Positions 53,403 through 61,851 of a DNA stretch of 64,000 nt are shown one piece after another. How positions within the stretch are numbered: the stretch's first letter is position 1; each line of letters opens with the position of its first letter. The stretch spans positions 124,001-188,000 of the forward strand of contig JAVBWI010000027.1 of assembly GCA_036677445.1 (NCBI GenBank), in the 5' to 3' direction. The position numbers and the translations under genes are program-made. Source of the DNA: JAVBWI01 sp036677445 (lineage in GTDB: Bacteria > Bacillota > Clostridia > Christensenellales > CAG-138). The notes below the pieces were generated by a model, which was not told the origin of the DNA, did not search any database, and saw only the letters and a program-made list of their open reading frames with translations.

Positions 53403-53555
53403 CTAACGGGCGTTTTCAGGAACACCTGACCTGAATGGAACATTCGTGTATTCTTCAGGGGAAGATGTGCTCCAGTTAGCCGCACAATCAATCGCCCGCT
53501 CCCGAATGAAGCCTAAAACGAAAGCATCCGGATGGTTTTTGTTGCGGGCTTTCCG
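53403..53555 (-). pseudogene. Protein-like C-terminal fragment, origin unknown
   Basis: About 50 codons ending at TAG (53403-53405) read as well-formed protein: His-Pro-Asp-Ala-Phe-Val-Leu-Gly-Phe-Ile-Arg-Glu-Arg, then Cys-Ala-Ala-Asn-Trp-Ser-Thr-Ser-Ser-Pro-Glu-Glu-Tyr. The open frame continues upstream across the rubrerythrin start region, where it is only antisense noise. No start with a ribosome site is visible, so this is probably the tail of a decayed or rearranged gene. I do not recognise the family. Confidence 0.35.
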
Positions 53556-53700
53556 ACAGCTATGCTGTCCGGTGGTATCATCATCGGGCAGCTGTTTTAT
53601 AAGAAAACGGGTTTTATTCCCGTAAACGTGTTTAAAATTAAGGCAGTGCTTTTTCGCCGCAGATACGAAGGAGCATGCCCGGAAAGAAAGGAGATATACT

Positions 53701-54240
53701 ATGAAGTCGCTGAAAGGTACCAAAACCGAAGCCAACCTGTTGACCGCTTTTGCCGGTGAATCCCAGGCACGCACCAAGTACACCTATTATGCATCCCGCG
53801 CCAAGAAAGATGGCTACGAGCAGATCGCCGCGCTGTTTATGGAGACTGCCGAGAATGAGAAGGAGCATGCGAAGCTCTGGTTCAAACTGCTGCATGACGG
53901 TATCCCCGCCACGTCGGAAAACCTGAAGGACGCCGCCGCAGGCGAAAACTACGAGTGGACGGATATGTACGCCAACATGGCGAAGGATGCCCGCGAGGAG
54001 GGTTTTGAGAATATCGCCAAGATGATGGACGGCGTTGCGGCGGTCGAAAAGCGCCACGAAGAACGCTACCGCAAACTGCTTGCCAATATCGAGGAGGGCA
54101 AGGTGTTCAAGCGCGACACACCCGTCAAGTGGCAGTGTGCCAATTGCGGCCATGTACATGAAGGTACCGACGCGCCCGACGTATGCCCCGTTTGCGCGCA
54201 CCCCTTAAGCTTCTTCCAGATACTCGCGGAGAATTATTAA
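53701..54240 (+). CDS. rbr: Rubrerythrin
   Basis: 179 residues with a GAAAGGAG site. The ferritin-like diiron domain has ligands at Glu20, Glu53, His56, Glu85, Glu116 and nearby His119. The C-terminal rubredoxin domain has two CxxC pairs (Cys146/149 and Cys162/165). Rubrerythrin reduces hydrogen peroxide in anaerobes, usually with electrons from NADH through rubredoxin. It is monocistronic with a strong terminator hairpin. Confidence 0.97.
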   Translation: MKSLKGTKTEANLLTAFAGESQARTKYTYYASRAKKDGYEQIAALFMETAENEKEHAKLWFKLLHDGIPATSENLKDAAAGENYEWTDMYANMAKDAREEGFENIAKMMDGVAAVEKRHEERYRKLLANIEEGKVFKRDTPVKWQCANCGHVHEGTDAPDVCPVCAHPLSFFQILAENY

Positions 54241-54251
54241 TCATTTCAGGC

Positions 54252-54527
54252 CATCGACAAAGTCCTACTGACTTTGTCGATGGGTTTTCTGCGGGTTAAA
54301 ATGCCGCTCATAGCGGCATTTTTTCCGCCAATTTGACGCACAAAGACGCTGCGCTGTCAAATTGGATTAAATGTGGGGGGCTTCCCGTAGGGAAGCGGGT
54401 TCGTTGGCTCATGAGAGCCAAAAATCGATCCTGTGAATCGATTTTAGAACCCCGAGTACCTCGATGCGAATCCCCCACACCCCCAGGGCGGGTTTGTCGA
54501 TACTTGGCTGACGCGCATGTCGTCAGC
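54252..54527. repeat. Terminator plus multi-branched hairpin chain after rubrerythrin
   Basis: CATCGACAAAGTC/GACTTTGTCGATG (54252-54282, terminator), ATGCCGCT/AGCGGCAT (54301-54319), CCAATTTGAC/GTCAAATTGG (54328-54365), then GTGGGGG...CCCCCAC (54373-54478) enclosing GCTTCCC/GGGAAGC (54380-54396), GGCTC/GAGCC (54406-54419) and AAAATCGAT/ATCGATTTT (54421-54445), and last GCTGACG/CGTCAGC (54507-54527) with loop CGCATGT. No gene fits in this 499-bp gap. Confidence 0.85.
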
Positions 54528-54739
54528 TTTGATTTATTTTATGGGGTTTATCATCAACGACTGCGTGAACGGAGTGTTTCACCGTTGCTCATGTCGGCAT
54601 CATATCATTCATATAATTCGTCATTTCCGGTGGCATGCCACGGAATCGCATATTTCAGCCTATCGTTAAAAATCTTTCCTTTTAAGGCACCCTTCCGATG
54701 CGCATACTAACAAAAAATCCGAACAAGGAGTGCTGCGGT

Positions 54740-55840
54740 TTGATTCAACTCACCCATGCGCGCGTCACGGTGCCCGAAGGCGGCAAGCTCATGCGGCTAA
54801 AAGGCGCTTTGCTCAAAGAAAATACCGGGCAGGGCCGTCTGCCCGTTCTGCACGATTTCACGCTGTGGCTGGGGCGGGGCGAAGCCTGGGCGGTGCTTGG
54901 CGAGCCGGGCGCGGGCAAAACCACGCTGCTCCGGGTCATCGCCGGGCAGATCATACCGGAAAAAGGCTCCTGCACGGTGCACGGCCGCGCCGCGGCCGCC
55001 ATCGGCCTGGACGGACTGCTGCCCCGCGAGACGGGCGCGGGAAATGTAAAGCTAAGCTGCGGCATGCAGGGCATGGACGCGGCGGGCACCCGCGGACACA
55101 TCGCGGCGGTGGGCGCGCACTGCGGCCTGGGCGAACAGTACTATAAGCCGGTATCCGGCTATGACAAGTCCATGCGGGCGCGGCTCCTGCTATCCATGGC
55201 GCTGGTGCAAAAGCCAGACGTTTTGCTGCTTTCGGATGTGCTGGAGCATTGCGACCTGCCGTTTCAGCAGGCCTGCGTGACAGAAATCCGCCGCATGCAG
55301 CGCGCGGGCATGACGCTGCTGATGGAAAGCGAAATCCCCGCGCTGCTGCGCCGCCTGTGCGAGAGCGCGCTGTGGCTTTCTTCCGGCCGCCTGCACCGGC
55401 TGGGCACGTTTGAAACGGTATACGGCGCGTACAGCTTCCCGCGCGCGGTTTCATCCACCCGGTCAGTGGATATGAAAGGGTTTATTGAACGCGAACGCGC
55501 CGCGTTTTCCGCGCCGCTTTCACCCGGAACAGGCACCCCCGGCCGCGAGGAATTACCCTGGCCGCCGGAAGCGCGCCGCGCCCTAAACGAAGCCGAGGCG
55601 CGCATTCAGCGGCTCAACGACCAGCTGACCGCATACGCTTCCGCCAACCTCGCCTTCGAGCAGGAAAACCTGCGGCTGGAAAACGCGGCCCAACTGCAGG
55701 AAGCGCATGTAAAGGAAGCGGAGGCCACGCTTTCGCGCCTGCTCGCCGCATTTTCACAAACGCTGCGGGTCATGTATGCGCAGTTTTTGCACTTGAAGCA
55801 AAGCAGCGTGCCCGGAAAACGGGCACGCCGCAACCGCTGA
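54740..55840 (+). CDS. ABC-type ATPase with C-terminal coiled coil (polysaccharide-export-like)
   Basis: 366 residues from a TTG that follows AAGGAG by 9 bases; an ATG at 54698 is possible but has no ribosome site. Walker A is Gly-Glu-Pro-Gly-Ala-Gly-Lys-Thr (54-61). The signature region reads Gly-Tyr-Asp-Lys-Ser-Met-Arg-Ala-Arg-Leu, close to the Tyr-Ser-x-Gly-Met-x-Ala-Arg-Leu form of TagH/Wzt-type exporters. Walker B is atypical (Val-Leu-Leu-Leu-Ser-Asp-Val-Leu-Glu). Residues ~270-345 form a coiled coil. No permease gene is adjacent, so either its partner is elsewhere or it acts in another way. Confidence 0.7.
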   Translation: MIQLTHARVTVPEGGKLMRLKGALLKENTGQGRLPVLHDFTLWLGRGEAWAVLGEPGAGKTTLLRVIAGQIIPEKGSCTVHGRAAAAIGLDGLLPRETGAGNVKLSCGMQGMDAAGTRGHIAAVGAHCGLGEQYYKPVSGYDKSMRARLLLSMALVQKPDVLLLSDVLEHCDLPFQQACVTEIRRMQRAGMTLLMESEIPALLRRLCESALWLSSGRLHRLGTFETVYGAYSFPRAVSSTRSVDMKGFIERERAAFSAPLSPGTGTPGREELPWPPEARRALNEAEARIQRLNDQLTAYASANLAFEQENLRLENAAQLQEAHVKEAEATLSRLLAAFSQTLRVMYAQFLHLKQSSVPGKRARRNR

Positions 55841-55856
55841 CTAAGAATTTGGTGAT

Positions 55857-56366
55857 TTAGAGCGTATCGCCGGCGTTTTGCGCAACCGCCGGTTGGGCGG
55901 GCGCGTCGGCTTCGGGTTCCTCCGGCAAAGCCTTCAGTTTTGAGATGGCAGAGACGGCGCGTATGAGATAATACAACACCCAGCCGTGGAACGCGATATC
56001 GATGCCGGCGGACAGATCCAGCTCGGGAATAGCGAAAACCAGCAGCACCACCGTATCCAGCGCAAACAACACCAATGCGGCGATCAGCCAGCCGGGGCGC
56101 CTGGCGGATAAAAAGTAGCAAAGCCCATAAAAGCCAAGCAGCAATGCCGCGATAACTGCGCCGCCAACGGGAAATACTGCAAGCGCCAATTCATAATACA
56201 GCTCAAGCCCTACCGCAACGCTCATCTGCGGCAGAAACGCTGAAAACGGGAATGTGAGCGCTGCGCCAACAATGTAGAGCACAATATTCACCAATGTGAG
56301 CCCCAACATGAGGAGCAGATTGTTTCTCCCCTTTTGCATGACCGCCAAACACTGTATCCTATCCAT
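55857..56366 (-). CDS. Membrane protein of unknown function, four to five helices
   Basis: 169 residues, start supported weakly by GGGGGGAT. Hydrophobic segments lie at about 17-38, 48-70, 70-88, 92-112 and 122-138; the tail is Pro/Ala/Glu-rich and soluble. No family recognised. It is convergent with the ABC ATPase gene, 16 bp away. Confidence 0.65.
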   Translation of the reverse strand: MDRIQCLAVMQKGRNNLLLMLGLTLVNIVLYIVGAALTFPFSAFLPQMSVAVGLELYYELALAVFPVGGAVIAALLLGFYGLCYFLSARRPGWLIAALVLFALDTVVLLVFAIPELDLSAGIDIAFHGWVLYYLIRAVSAISKLKALPEEPEADAPAQPAVAQNAGDTL

Positions 56367-56489
56367 ATTCTAAATCCCCCCACTGCAACTATTGCGTTGT
56401 AATTCCTGTAGATATTATCCCAGAAATACACAGCATGCCGCAAATGTATATACTGGCAGGCTTGGGGGGTTTTCTCTCCCTTGCAGGCA

Positions 56490-56530
56490 AAGCGGGGCGG
56501 CCGGTTACTTTGCGACCGGCCGCCCCGCTT
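56490..56530. terminator. Perfect 16-bp hairpin between two minus-strand genes
   Basis: AAGCGGGGCGGCCGGT pairs exactly with ACCGGCCGCCCCGCTT around a 9-nt loop. It ends the DUF362 gene transcript. Confidence 0.75.
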
Positions 56531-56556
56531 TATGCATATTGATCGTTTTATGCAGC

Positions 56557-57666
56557 TCAGATTTTAATCAGCGTGTAGTTCTGCGTACCCAGCCCCAGCA
56601 TTTCTGCGTGCGCCATGCAGCAGCGCCAGTCCGTCGTGGGGAATATGTCGGTAAAATGGTCATGATGGGCGCGCCTGGACTCTGTGAGCATACTGCCGGG
56701 CACGGGCGGCTGCGCGTTCACGGCGTCCGCGCAGGCGACGTCCAGCGCCACCGGGTCGAAGGAAGCGAACATGCCGACATCCGGCACGATGGGAACGTCG
56801 TTTTCACCGTGGCAGTCGCAGTACGGCGACACGTCGACGACGAGGCTTACATGGAACTGCGGCCGTTTGTACAATACCGCGCAGGCGTACTCGGCGATCT
56901 TTTTATCCAGCTGCTCGTTGGCCGAACTCTCCGCGGCGTAAATGGCGTCCACCGGGCACACGCCCAGGCAGCGCCCGCAGCCCACGCATTTGTTCAAGTC
57001 GATGCAGCATACGCCGGAATCGAATGCCTGTGCGTCGTGCGCGCAGACTTCCGCGCACGCCTTGCAGCCGATGCACAGAGTGTCGTTCACCGTGGCCTTG
57101 CCGCTCGAGTGCATATCCATCTTGCCCGCGCGGGAGCCGCAGCCCATGCCGATATTTTTGAGCGCGCCGCCAAAACCCGTGCACTCGTGCCCCTTGAAAT
57201 GGGTGAGCGAAATGAACACATCCGCGTCCATTACCGCCCGGCCGACACGCGCTTCCTTTAAAAGTTTACCGCCGGGGATGGGGATGCGCAGTTCGTCCGT
57301 ACCCTTGAGGCCGTCGGCGATGAGCACATGGCATCCGGTGGAAAAGGGCGTGAAGCCGTTTTCATACGCGGTATCGATATGGTCCAGCGCATTTTTGCGC
57401 CCGCCGGCATACAGCGTGTTGCAGTCCGTCAGGAAGGGTTTCCCGCCCAGCTCCCGCACGAGGTCCGCCACCACCTTCGCATAGTTGGGCCTAAGAAACG
57501 CGAGGTTGCCCGGCTCGCCGAAGTGAATCTTGATGGCGGCGTACTTATGCGTAAAATCGATTTGATCCATGCCCGCGGCAAGAAGCAGCTTGCGCAGCTT
57601 CACGAGCAGATTGTTTTCGCCTGAGCGCACGCGCAGGTCGGTAAAATACACCTTGGAAGACGTCAT
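56557..57666 (-). CDS. DUF362 iron-sulfur protein
   Basis: 369 residues with a GGAGGGGGAG site. The DUF362 domain occupies most of the protein (His-Phe-Gly-Glu-Pro-Gly-Asn, Leu-Thr-His-Phe-Lys-Gly-His). Two [4Fe-4S] ferredoxin motifs lie near 198 and 225 (Cys-Ile-Gly-Cys-Lys-Ala-Cys-Ala-Glu-Val-Cys and Cys-Val-Gly-Cys-Gly-Arg-Cys-Leu-Gly-Val-Cys-Pro). Function of the family is unknown; a cytoplasmic electron-transfer role is likely. Confidence 0.88.
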   Translation of the reverse strand: MTSSKVYFTDLRVRSGENNLLVKLRKLLLAAGMDQIDFTHKYAAIKIHFGEPGNLAFLRPNYAKVVADLVRELGGKPFLTDCNTLYAGGRKNALDHIDTAYENGFTPFSTGCHVLIADGLKGTDELRIPIPGGKLLKEARVGRAVMDADVFISLTHFKGHECTGFGGALKNIGMGCGSRAGKMDMHSSGKATVNDTLCIGCKACAEVCAHDAQAFDSGVCCIDLNKCVGCGRCLGVCPVDAIYAAESSANEQLDKKIAEYACAVLYKRPQFHVSLVVDVSPYCDCHGENDVPIVPDVGMFASFDPVALDVACADAVNAQPPVPGSMLTESRRAHHDHFTDIFPTTDWRCCMAHAEMLGLGTQNYTLIKI

Positions 57667-57808
57667 ATTCTCCCCCTCCTGTAAGTTGCCGGTTTGGTTT
57701 TCAGTATACGACCAAAAATTTGGTAAGGAAAGGGGGTCGACAGAATTCCTTGTGAATTCGTCCCCGTTCTGCTATACTCGTTGCTGGGCAAAACTTTGCT
57801 TTGGCTTT

Positions 57809-58071
57809 TCGAAAAAGTGCCATGCGGCACTTTTTCGAGGATTACAGGAACAACCTGTGCCATTACGGTGACGGCGACGGCCCGCAGGCCAAGTATCCGA
57901 GGCGTCTCCCGCCGAGGACCGGTTGTTCGCAAGGAAGCCTTGCGCCGCAAGGCTTTTCCGCCGCCACCGCGCATGTCGCTGGCGGCGGTTCTTAAGCCTC
58001 CGGGGGCTGCGGCCCCCGAATCCCCAAGGGATTTATCGACAGCCTGACAACGTGCCATTGGCACTTTGTCA
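57809..58071. repeat. Composite hairpin element with nested cassette before mnmG
   Basis: TCGAAAAAGTGCC/GGCACTTTTTCGA (57809-57838); GAACAACC/GGTTGTTC (57848-57928) enclosing the GC-rich cassette 57873-57919; AAGCCTTGC/GCAAGGCTT (57935-57955); CCGCCGCCA/TGGCGGCGG (57958-57988) with the 13-nt loop CCGCGCATGTCGC; CGGGGGC/GCCCCCG (58001-58018); TGACAACGTGCC/GGCACTTTGTCA (58045-58071, one mismatch). It lies between divergent genes, so these hairpins are not simply gene-end terminators. No gene fits in this 430-bp gap. Confidence 0.88.
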
Positions 58072-58096
58072 AGAATAAAAAAGGAGGGGTAGGAAC

Positions 58097-59977
58097 ATGC
58101 CATATTTGGCTGGTATATACGACGCCGTGGTGATTGGCGGCGGGCACGCGGGCTGCGAAGCCGGCCTTGCGCTTTCGCGCATGGGCTGTTCCACCCTGCT
58201 TTTGACGCTCAACCTGGACAGCATCGGTCTCATGCCCTGCAACCCGGCCATCGGCGGCACCAGCAAGGGGCATCTTGTACGGGAACTCGACGCCATGGGC
58301 GGGGAGATGGGGCTGGCCGCCGACGATACGCTCATACAGATGCGCATGCTGAACCTGGGCAAAGGGCCCGCCGTGCATTCGCTGCGCGCGCAGATGGATA
58401 AGCGCCGCTACCACGAGCGCATGAAGCGCACGCTGGAAGAACAGCAGAACTTAACGCTGCTGCAGGGCGAGTGCGAGCGGATACTGACGCAAAACGGCAA
58501 AATCTCCGGCATACTGACCGCAGCGGGCGCACGGATCGACTGCCGCGCAGTGGTTATTTGCACCGGCGTATATTTAAAGAGCCGCATATTGATCGGCGAG
58601 TGGCAGCAATTGAGCGGCCCCGCGGGGCTGATGCGCGCGGAGGGGCTTTCCGCCGCGTTGAGCGAGCTGGGGTTCACCGTACGCCGCTTTAAGACGGGCA
58701 CGCCCGCGCGCCTGAACGGACTGAGCCTCGATTACGGCAAAATGCAAATGCAGCCGGGCGACGTGCCCATGCCGGCGTTCTCGTTTCTGACGCCGCAGCG
58801 GGATTTCCCGCAGACGCCCTGCTACCTGACCTATACCAACGAGAACACGCACAGCGTCATCCGCGCCAACCTGCACCGCTCGCCCATGTACGCGGGCGTC
58901 ATAAAGGGGACGGGCGCGCGCTACTGCCCTTCGATAGAGGATAAGGTGGTGCGCTTTGCGGATAAGGACCGCCACCAGATATTCATCGAGCCGGAAGGCC
59001 GCTCCACCAACGAGATGTACGTGCAGGGCATGAACACCAGCCTGCCCGCCGACGTGCAGGTGGAAATGCTGCGCACCATAGAGGGGCTGACTCATTGCGA
59101 AGTGGTGCGCCCCGGCTACGCCATAGAATATGACTGTATCGACCCCACTTCGCTCAACGCGCTCTTGGGCGCAAAGGATATTCCCGGCCTGTATTTCGCC
59201 GGGCAGGTCAACGGCACCTCCGGTTACGAGGAAGCCGCGGCGCAGGGCCTGTACGCCGCCGCAAACGCCGGGTTGTACCTGCGCGGCGAGTCTCCGCTGT
59301 ACCTGGGCCGCGCGGACGCCTACATCGGCGTTTTGGCGGACGACCTTACCACCAAGGGCGTGGACGAACCCTACCGCATGATGACCTCGCGCGCGGAATA
59401 CCGGCTGCTGCTGCGGCAGGACAACGCGGATTTGCGCTTGACCGCGCTTGCGCGCTGCACGGGATTGATTTCGGACGCGCGCTACGATATGCTGATGAAA
59501 AAGAAGGACGGCATCGCCCGCGCGATGGAGGCGCTCAAGCGCATCGCCCCGCCGGACGAGCGCCTGCAGGCATACTTGAAGGAAAAGGGCGAACCGGTTG
59601 CGAGGACGGGCATCCCGCTTTGTGACCTTTTAAAGCGGCAGGGGGTGCGCTATACGGAGCTGTCGGCGCTCTACGATACGCTGCCCGAGCTACAGCCCGA
59701 CGCGCTGGAACAGGTGGAAATATTCGCCCGCTACGACGGGTATATCGACAAGCAGCGCGAGCAGGTGCGCCGCATGCAGTCGCTGGAGGATTCGGCGCTG
59801 CCCGAAAATGCGGATTACCTTTCCATCGGCGGCCTCCGCATGGAAGCGCGGCAGAAGCTGCACGCGCGAAAGCCCCGCAGCATCGGCCAGGCCGCGCGCA
59901 TCCCCGGCGTATCGCCCGCGGATGTGGCGGTGCTCCTGATTTGGCGCAGGGCGCAGGGGAAGGAGGCGGGCGCTTGA
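58097..59977 (+). CDS. mnmG: tRNA uridine-5-carboxymethylaminomethyl(34) synthesis enzyme MnmG (GidA)
   Basis: 626 residues, AAAGGAGGGG site. FAD-binding motif Gly-Gly-Gly-His-Ala-Gly-Cys-Glu-Ala is at the N-terminus, Cys-Asn-Pro-Ala-Ile-Gly-Gly follows near residue 48, and the C-terminal Tyr-Asp-Gly-Tyr-Ile-Asp-Lys-Gln is typical of the MnmE-binding region. With MnmE it modifies the wobble uridine of several tRNAs. It starts the mnmG-rsmG-noc block, which sits near the origin in most Firmicutes. Confidence 0.97.
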   Translation: MPYLAGIYDAVVIGGGHAGCEAGLALSRMGCSTLLLTLNLDSIGLMPCNPAIGGTSKGHLVRELDAMGGEMGLAADDTLIQMRMLNLGKGPAVHSLRAQMDKRRYHERMKRTLEEQQNLTLLQGECERILTQNGKISGILTAAGARIDCRAVVICTGVYLKSRILIGEWQQLSGPAGLMRAEGLSAALSELGFTVRRFKTGTPARLNGLSLDYGKMQMQPGDVPMPAFSFLTPQRDFPQTPCYLTYTNENTHSVIRANLHRSPMYAGVIKGTGARYCPSIEDKVVRFADKDRHQIFIEPEGRSTNEMYVQGMNTSLPADVQVEMLRTIEGLTHCEVVRPGYAIEYDCIDPTSLNALLGAKDIPGLYFAGQVNGTSGYEEAAAQGLYAAANAGLYLRGESPLYLGRADAYIGVLADDLTTKGVDEPYRMMTSRAEYRLLLRQDNADLRLTALARCTGLISDARYDMLMKKKDGIARAMEALKRIAPPDERLQAYLKEKGEPVARTGIPLCDLLKRQGVRYTELSALYDTLPELQPDALEQVEIFARYDGYIDKQREQVRRMQSLEDSALPENADYLSIGGLRMEARQKLHARKPRSIGQAARIPGVSPADVAVLLIWRRAQGKEAGA

Positions 59978-60654
59978 AGTCGCTCTTAAGCGAAAAGCTG
60001 CCGCAGCTTACCGACGTACAGCGCGATACGCTGTGCGCTTATTACGAGCTTTTAATGGAAGCCAACGCCCGTATCAACCTGACCGCCATCACGGAAAAAG
60101 CCGAAGCGGCGGACAAGCATTTCGTGGATTCCCTCCTGTCGCTCCCCTTTTTGCCGCATGGCGCGCGCTGCATCGACGTGGGCACGGGCGCGGGCTTCCC
60201 CGGCATCCCGCTTCTCATCGCCCGGCCGGATATCAAAATGACGCTGCTGGATAGTTTAAACAAGCGCGTGGCGTTTTTGCAGGAAACGCTCAACACGCTG
60301 GGGCTTACCGCTCTGTGCGTGCATGCGCGGGCGGAGGATGCGGGGCGCGACCCAAAATACCGCGAACAGTACGATATCGCGCTTTCGCGCGCGGTTGCGC
60401 CGCTTTCCGTATTATTGGAGCTGACCCTGCCGTTTTTGCGGGTCGGCGGCGTTTCTGTCTGCTATAAAGGAAAAAGCGCGCAGGAGGAAGCGGACCTGGC
60501 GCAACCTGCCTGCAAGGCGCTCAACTGCACCCTGACGGTGCAGCCGGTCAACGCGGCGTATGGCGAGCGGGCGCTGGTTTTGGCGAAGAAGAACGCGCCC
60601 ACCCAAGCCCGTTACCCGCGCAAGGCGGGCGAGCCGGGCCGCAAGCCTCTTTAG
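59974..60654 (+). CDS. rsmG: 16S rRNA (guanine527-N7) methyltransferase RsmG (GidB)
   Basis: 226 residues from a TTG that overlaps the mnmG stop (TTGA) with AGGAGG 7 bases upstream. The SAM motif is Ile-Asp-Val-Gly-Thr-Gly-Ala-Gly-Phe-Pro-Gly-Ile-Pro near residue 70, and Ser-Arg-Ala-Val-Ala-Pro is near 145. It methylates G527 of 16S rRNA. The stop codon TAG coincides with the left edge of an inserted element. Confidence 0.96.
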   Translation: MKSLLSEKLPQLTDVQRDTLCAYYELLMEANARINLTAITEKAEAADKHFVDSLLSLPFLPHGARCIDVGTGAGFPGIPLLIARPDIKMTLLDSLNKRVAFLQETLNTLGLTALCVHARAEDAGRDPKYREQYDIALSRAVAPLSVLLELTLPFLRVGGVSVCYKGKSAQEEADLAQPACKALNCTLTVQPVNAAYGERALVLAKKNAPTQARYPRKAGEPGRKPL

Positions 60655-60816
60655 GTAAGCGCTGATGAATTCGGAACGTTGTCTTGACGGCTGGTTTCAC
60701 GTCCTGCCGCGTTAAGCTAAATCTTGAAATAGCGCTGCTATTCCTTCGATTTTGCTCCTTGCAGGCCACGAAACCATCTCGTCAATCCATCATCCCTTAT
60801 TTCATCAGTCCTTACC
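60654..60816. mobile_element. Miniature inverted-repeat element (MITE) with TA target duplication
   Basis: 163 bp, no coding capacity. Termini are GGTAAGCGCTGATGAA (left) and, as inverted complement, GGTAAGGACTGATGAA (right), 14 of 16 identical. TA flanks both sides (60652-60653 and 60817-60818), as made by IS630/Tc1-type transposases. The left TA plus the first G form the rsmG stop codon. It separates rsmG from noc. Confidence 0.7.
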
Positions 60817-60933
60817 TAGCACATCTACCGCGCGCGAAACGGCGCGAATACGGGGGATTCCACACTACCTTTGTAAACGATGCAGGAAACCGGACCTACA
60901 CGGCGAAAGACGATGGTAAAAGGAGGGAGCACA

Positions 60934-61836
60934 ATGGCAGTGTTCGACTTTTTAAAGGACAAGCGCAATGAGGATGACGTACCGGCAGCCGCGGGCGCGG
61001 GCGTTGCCGTCGCATTGCCGGGCGCGGACGGCCGCAGGCTGATGCGCCTGCCGATCGAGGATATCCGCCCCAACCCCAACCAGCCCCGCAAAACCTTTGA
61101 CGACGAAGGCCTGGAAGAGCTTGCCGATTCCATCAAGCAGGTCGGTCTGATACAGCCGCTGGTGGTGCGCCGCATGCCGGATGGGTACGAGCTTGTCGCG
61201 GGGGAGCGCCGTTTGCGCGCCTGCAAGCTCTTGGGCATGCACGAGATTCCCTGCCTTGTGGAAGACATGATGGTGGAGCAGGAAAGCGCGATGGTCGCGC
61301 TCATCGAAAACCTCCAGCGCGAAAACCTGCATTATCTGGAAGAGGCGGAGTGCTATTCGCAGCTCATCGCCCTCTATGGCCTGACACAGGAGGAGCTTGC
61401 CGCCCGCCTGGGCAAGAGCCAATCCGCCGTCGCCAACAAGCTGCGCGTGCTCCGGCTTTCGCCCGAGGTAAAGAACGCCATGACCGAGGCGCGCATGACC
61501 GAGCGCCACGCCCGCGCCCTTTTGCGGCTGCGGGACGACAAGACGCAGCTGCAGGTCATCGAAAAGGTAAGGACGCGTTCGCTTTCCGTAAAGGATACCG
61601 AAAAGCTGGTGGACAAGACCCTCAACCGCCTCTACGACGAAAAGCACGACGGCGCGGCCCCCCGGCCCAAGATACTGCGGTATCTCCGCGATTACCGGCT
61701 GTTTTTAAACTCCATCAGCGTCGCGGCCAAGCAGCTGAACGACGCGGGTATGCAGGTGACGGTGGAGCAGACCGACGTCGCCGACGGCGTGGATGTGTTT
61801 ATTCGGGTGAGAAGGAATAATAGCGGCGAAGAATAG
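60934..61836 (+). CDS. noc: ParB/Noc-family DNA-binding protein
   Basis: 300 residues from the ATG preceded by AGGAGGGAG. Order of parts: ParB N-terminal CTPase domain (Arg-Pro-Asn-Pro-Asn-Gln-Pro-Arg, Gly-Glu-Arg-Arg-Leu-Arg-Ala), Glu-Asn-Leu-Gln-Arg-Glu-Asn-Leu, helix-turn-helix (Thr-Gln-Glu-Glu-Leu-Ala-Ala-Arg-Leu-Gly-Lys-Ser) and a C-terminal dimerisation region. Position directly after rsmG is that of the nucleoid occlusion protein Noc; ParB/Spo0J is usually further on next to soj. The two cannot be separated with certainty by eye. Confidence 0.88.
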   Translation: MAVFDFLKDKRNEDDVPAAAGAGVAVALPGADGRRLMRLPIEDIRPNPNQPRKTFDDEGLEELADSIKQVGLIQPLVVRRMPDGYELVAGERRLRACKLLGMHEIPCLVEDMMVEQESAMVALIENLQRENLHYLEEAECYSQLIALYGLTQEELAARLGKSQSAVANKLRVLRLSPEVKNAMTEARMTERHARALLRLRDDKTQLQVIEKVRTRSLSVKDTEKLVDKTLNRLYDEKHDGAAPRPKILRYLRDYRLFLNSISVAAKQLNDAGMQVTVEQTDVADGVDVFIRVRRNNSGEE

Positions 61837-61851
61837 ATTGGGGCTACCTCA

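Noticed and set aside
54333..54710. 125-codon open frame after rubrerythrin
   Set aside because: It is translated hairpin-chain sequence with no ribosome site.
60694..60702. GTTTCACGT, half of a parS-like site next to noc
   Set aside because: Only one half is present and it lies inside the MITE; no full 16-bp parS or Noc site was found.
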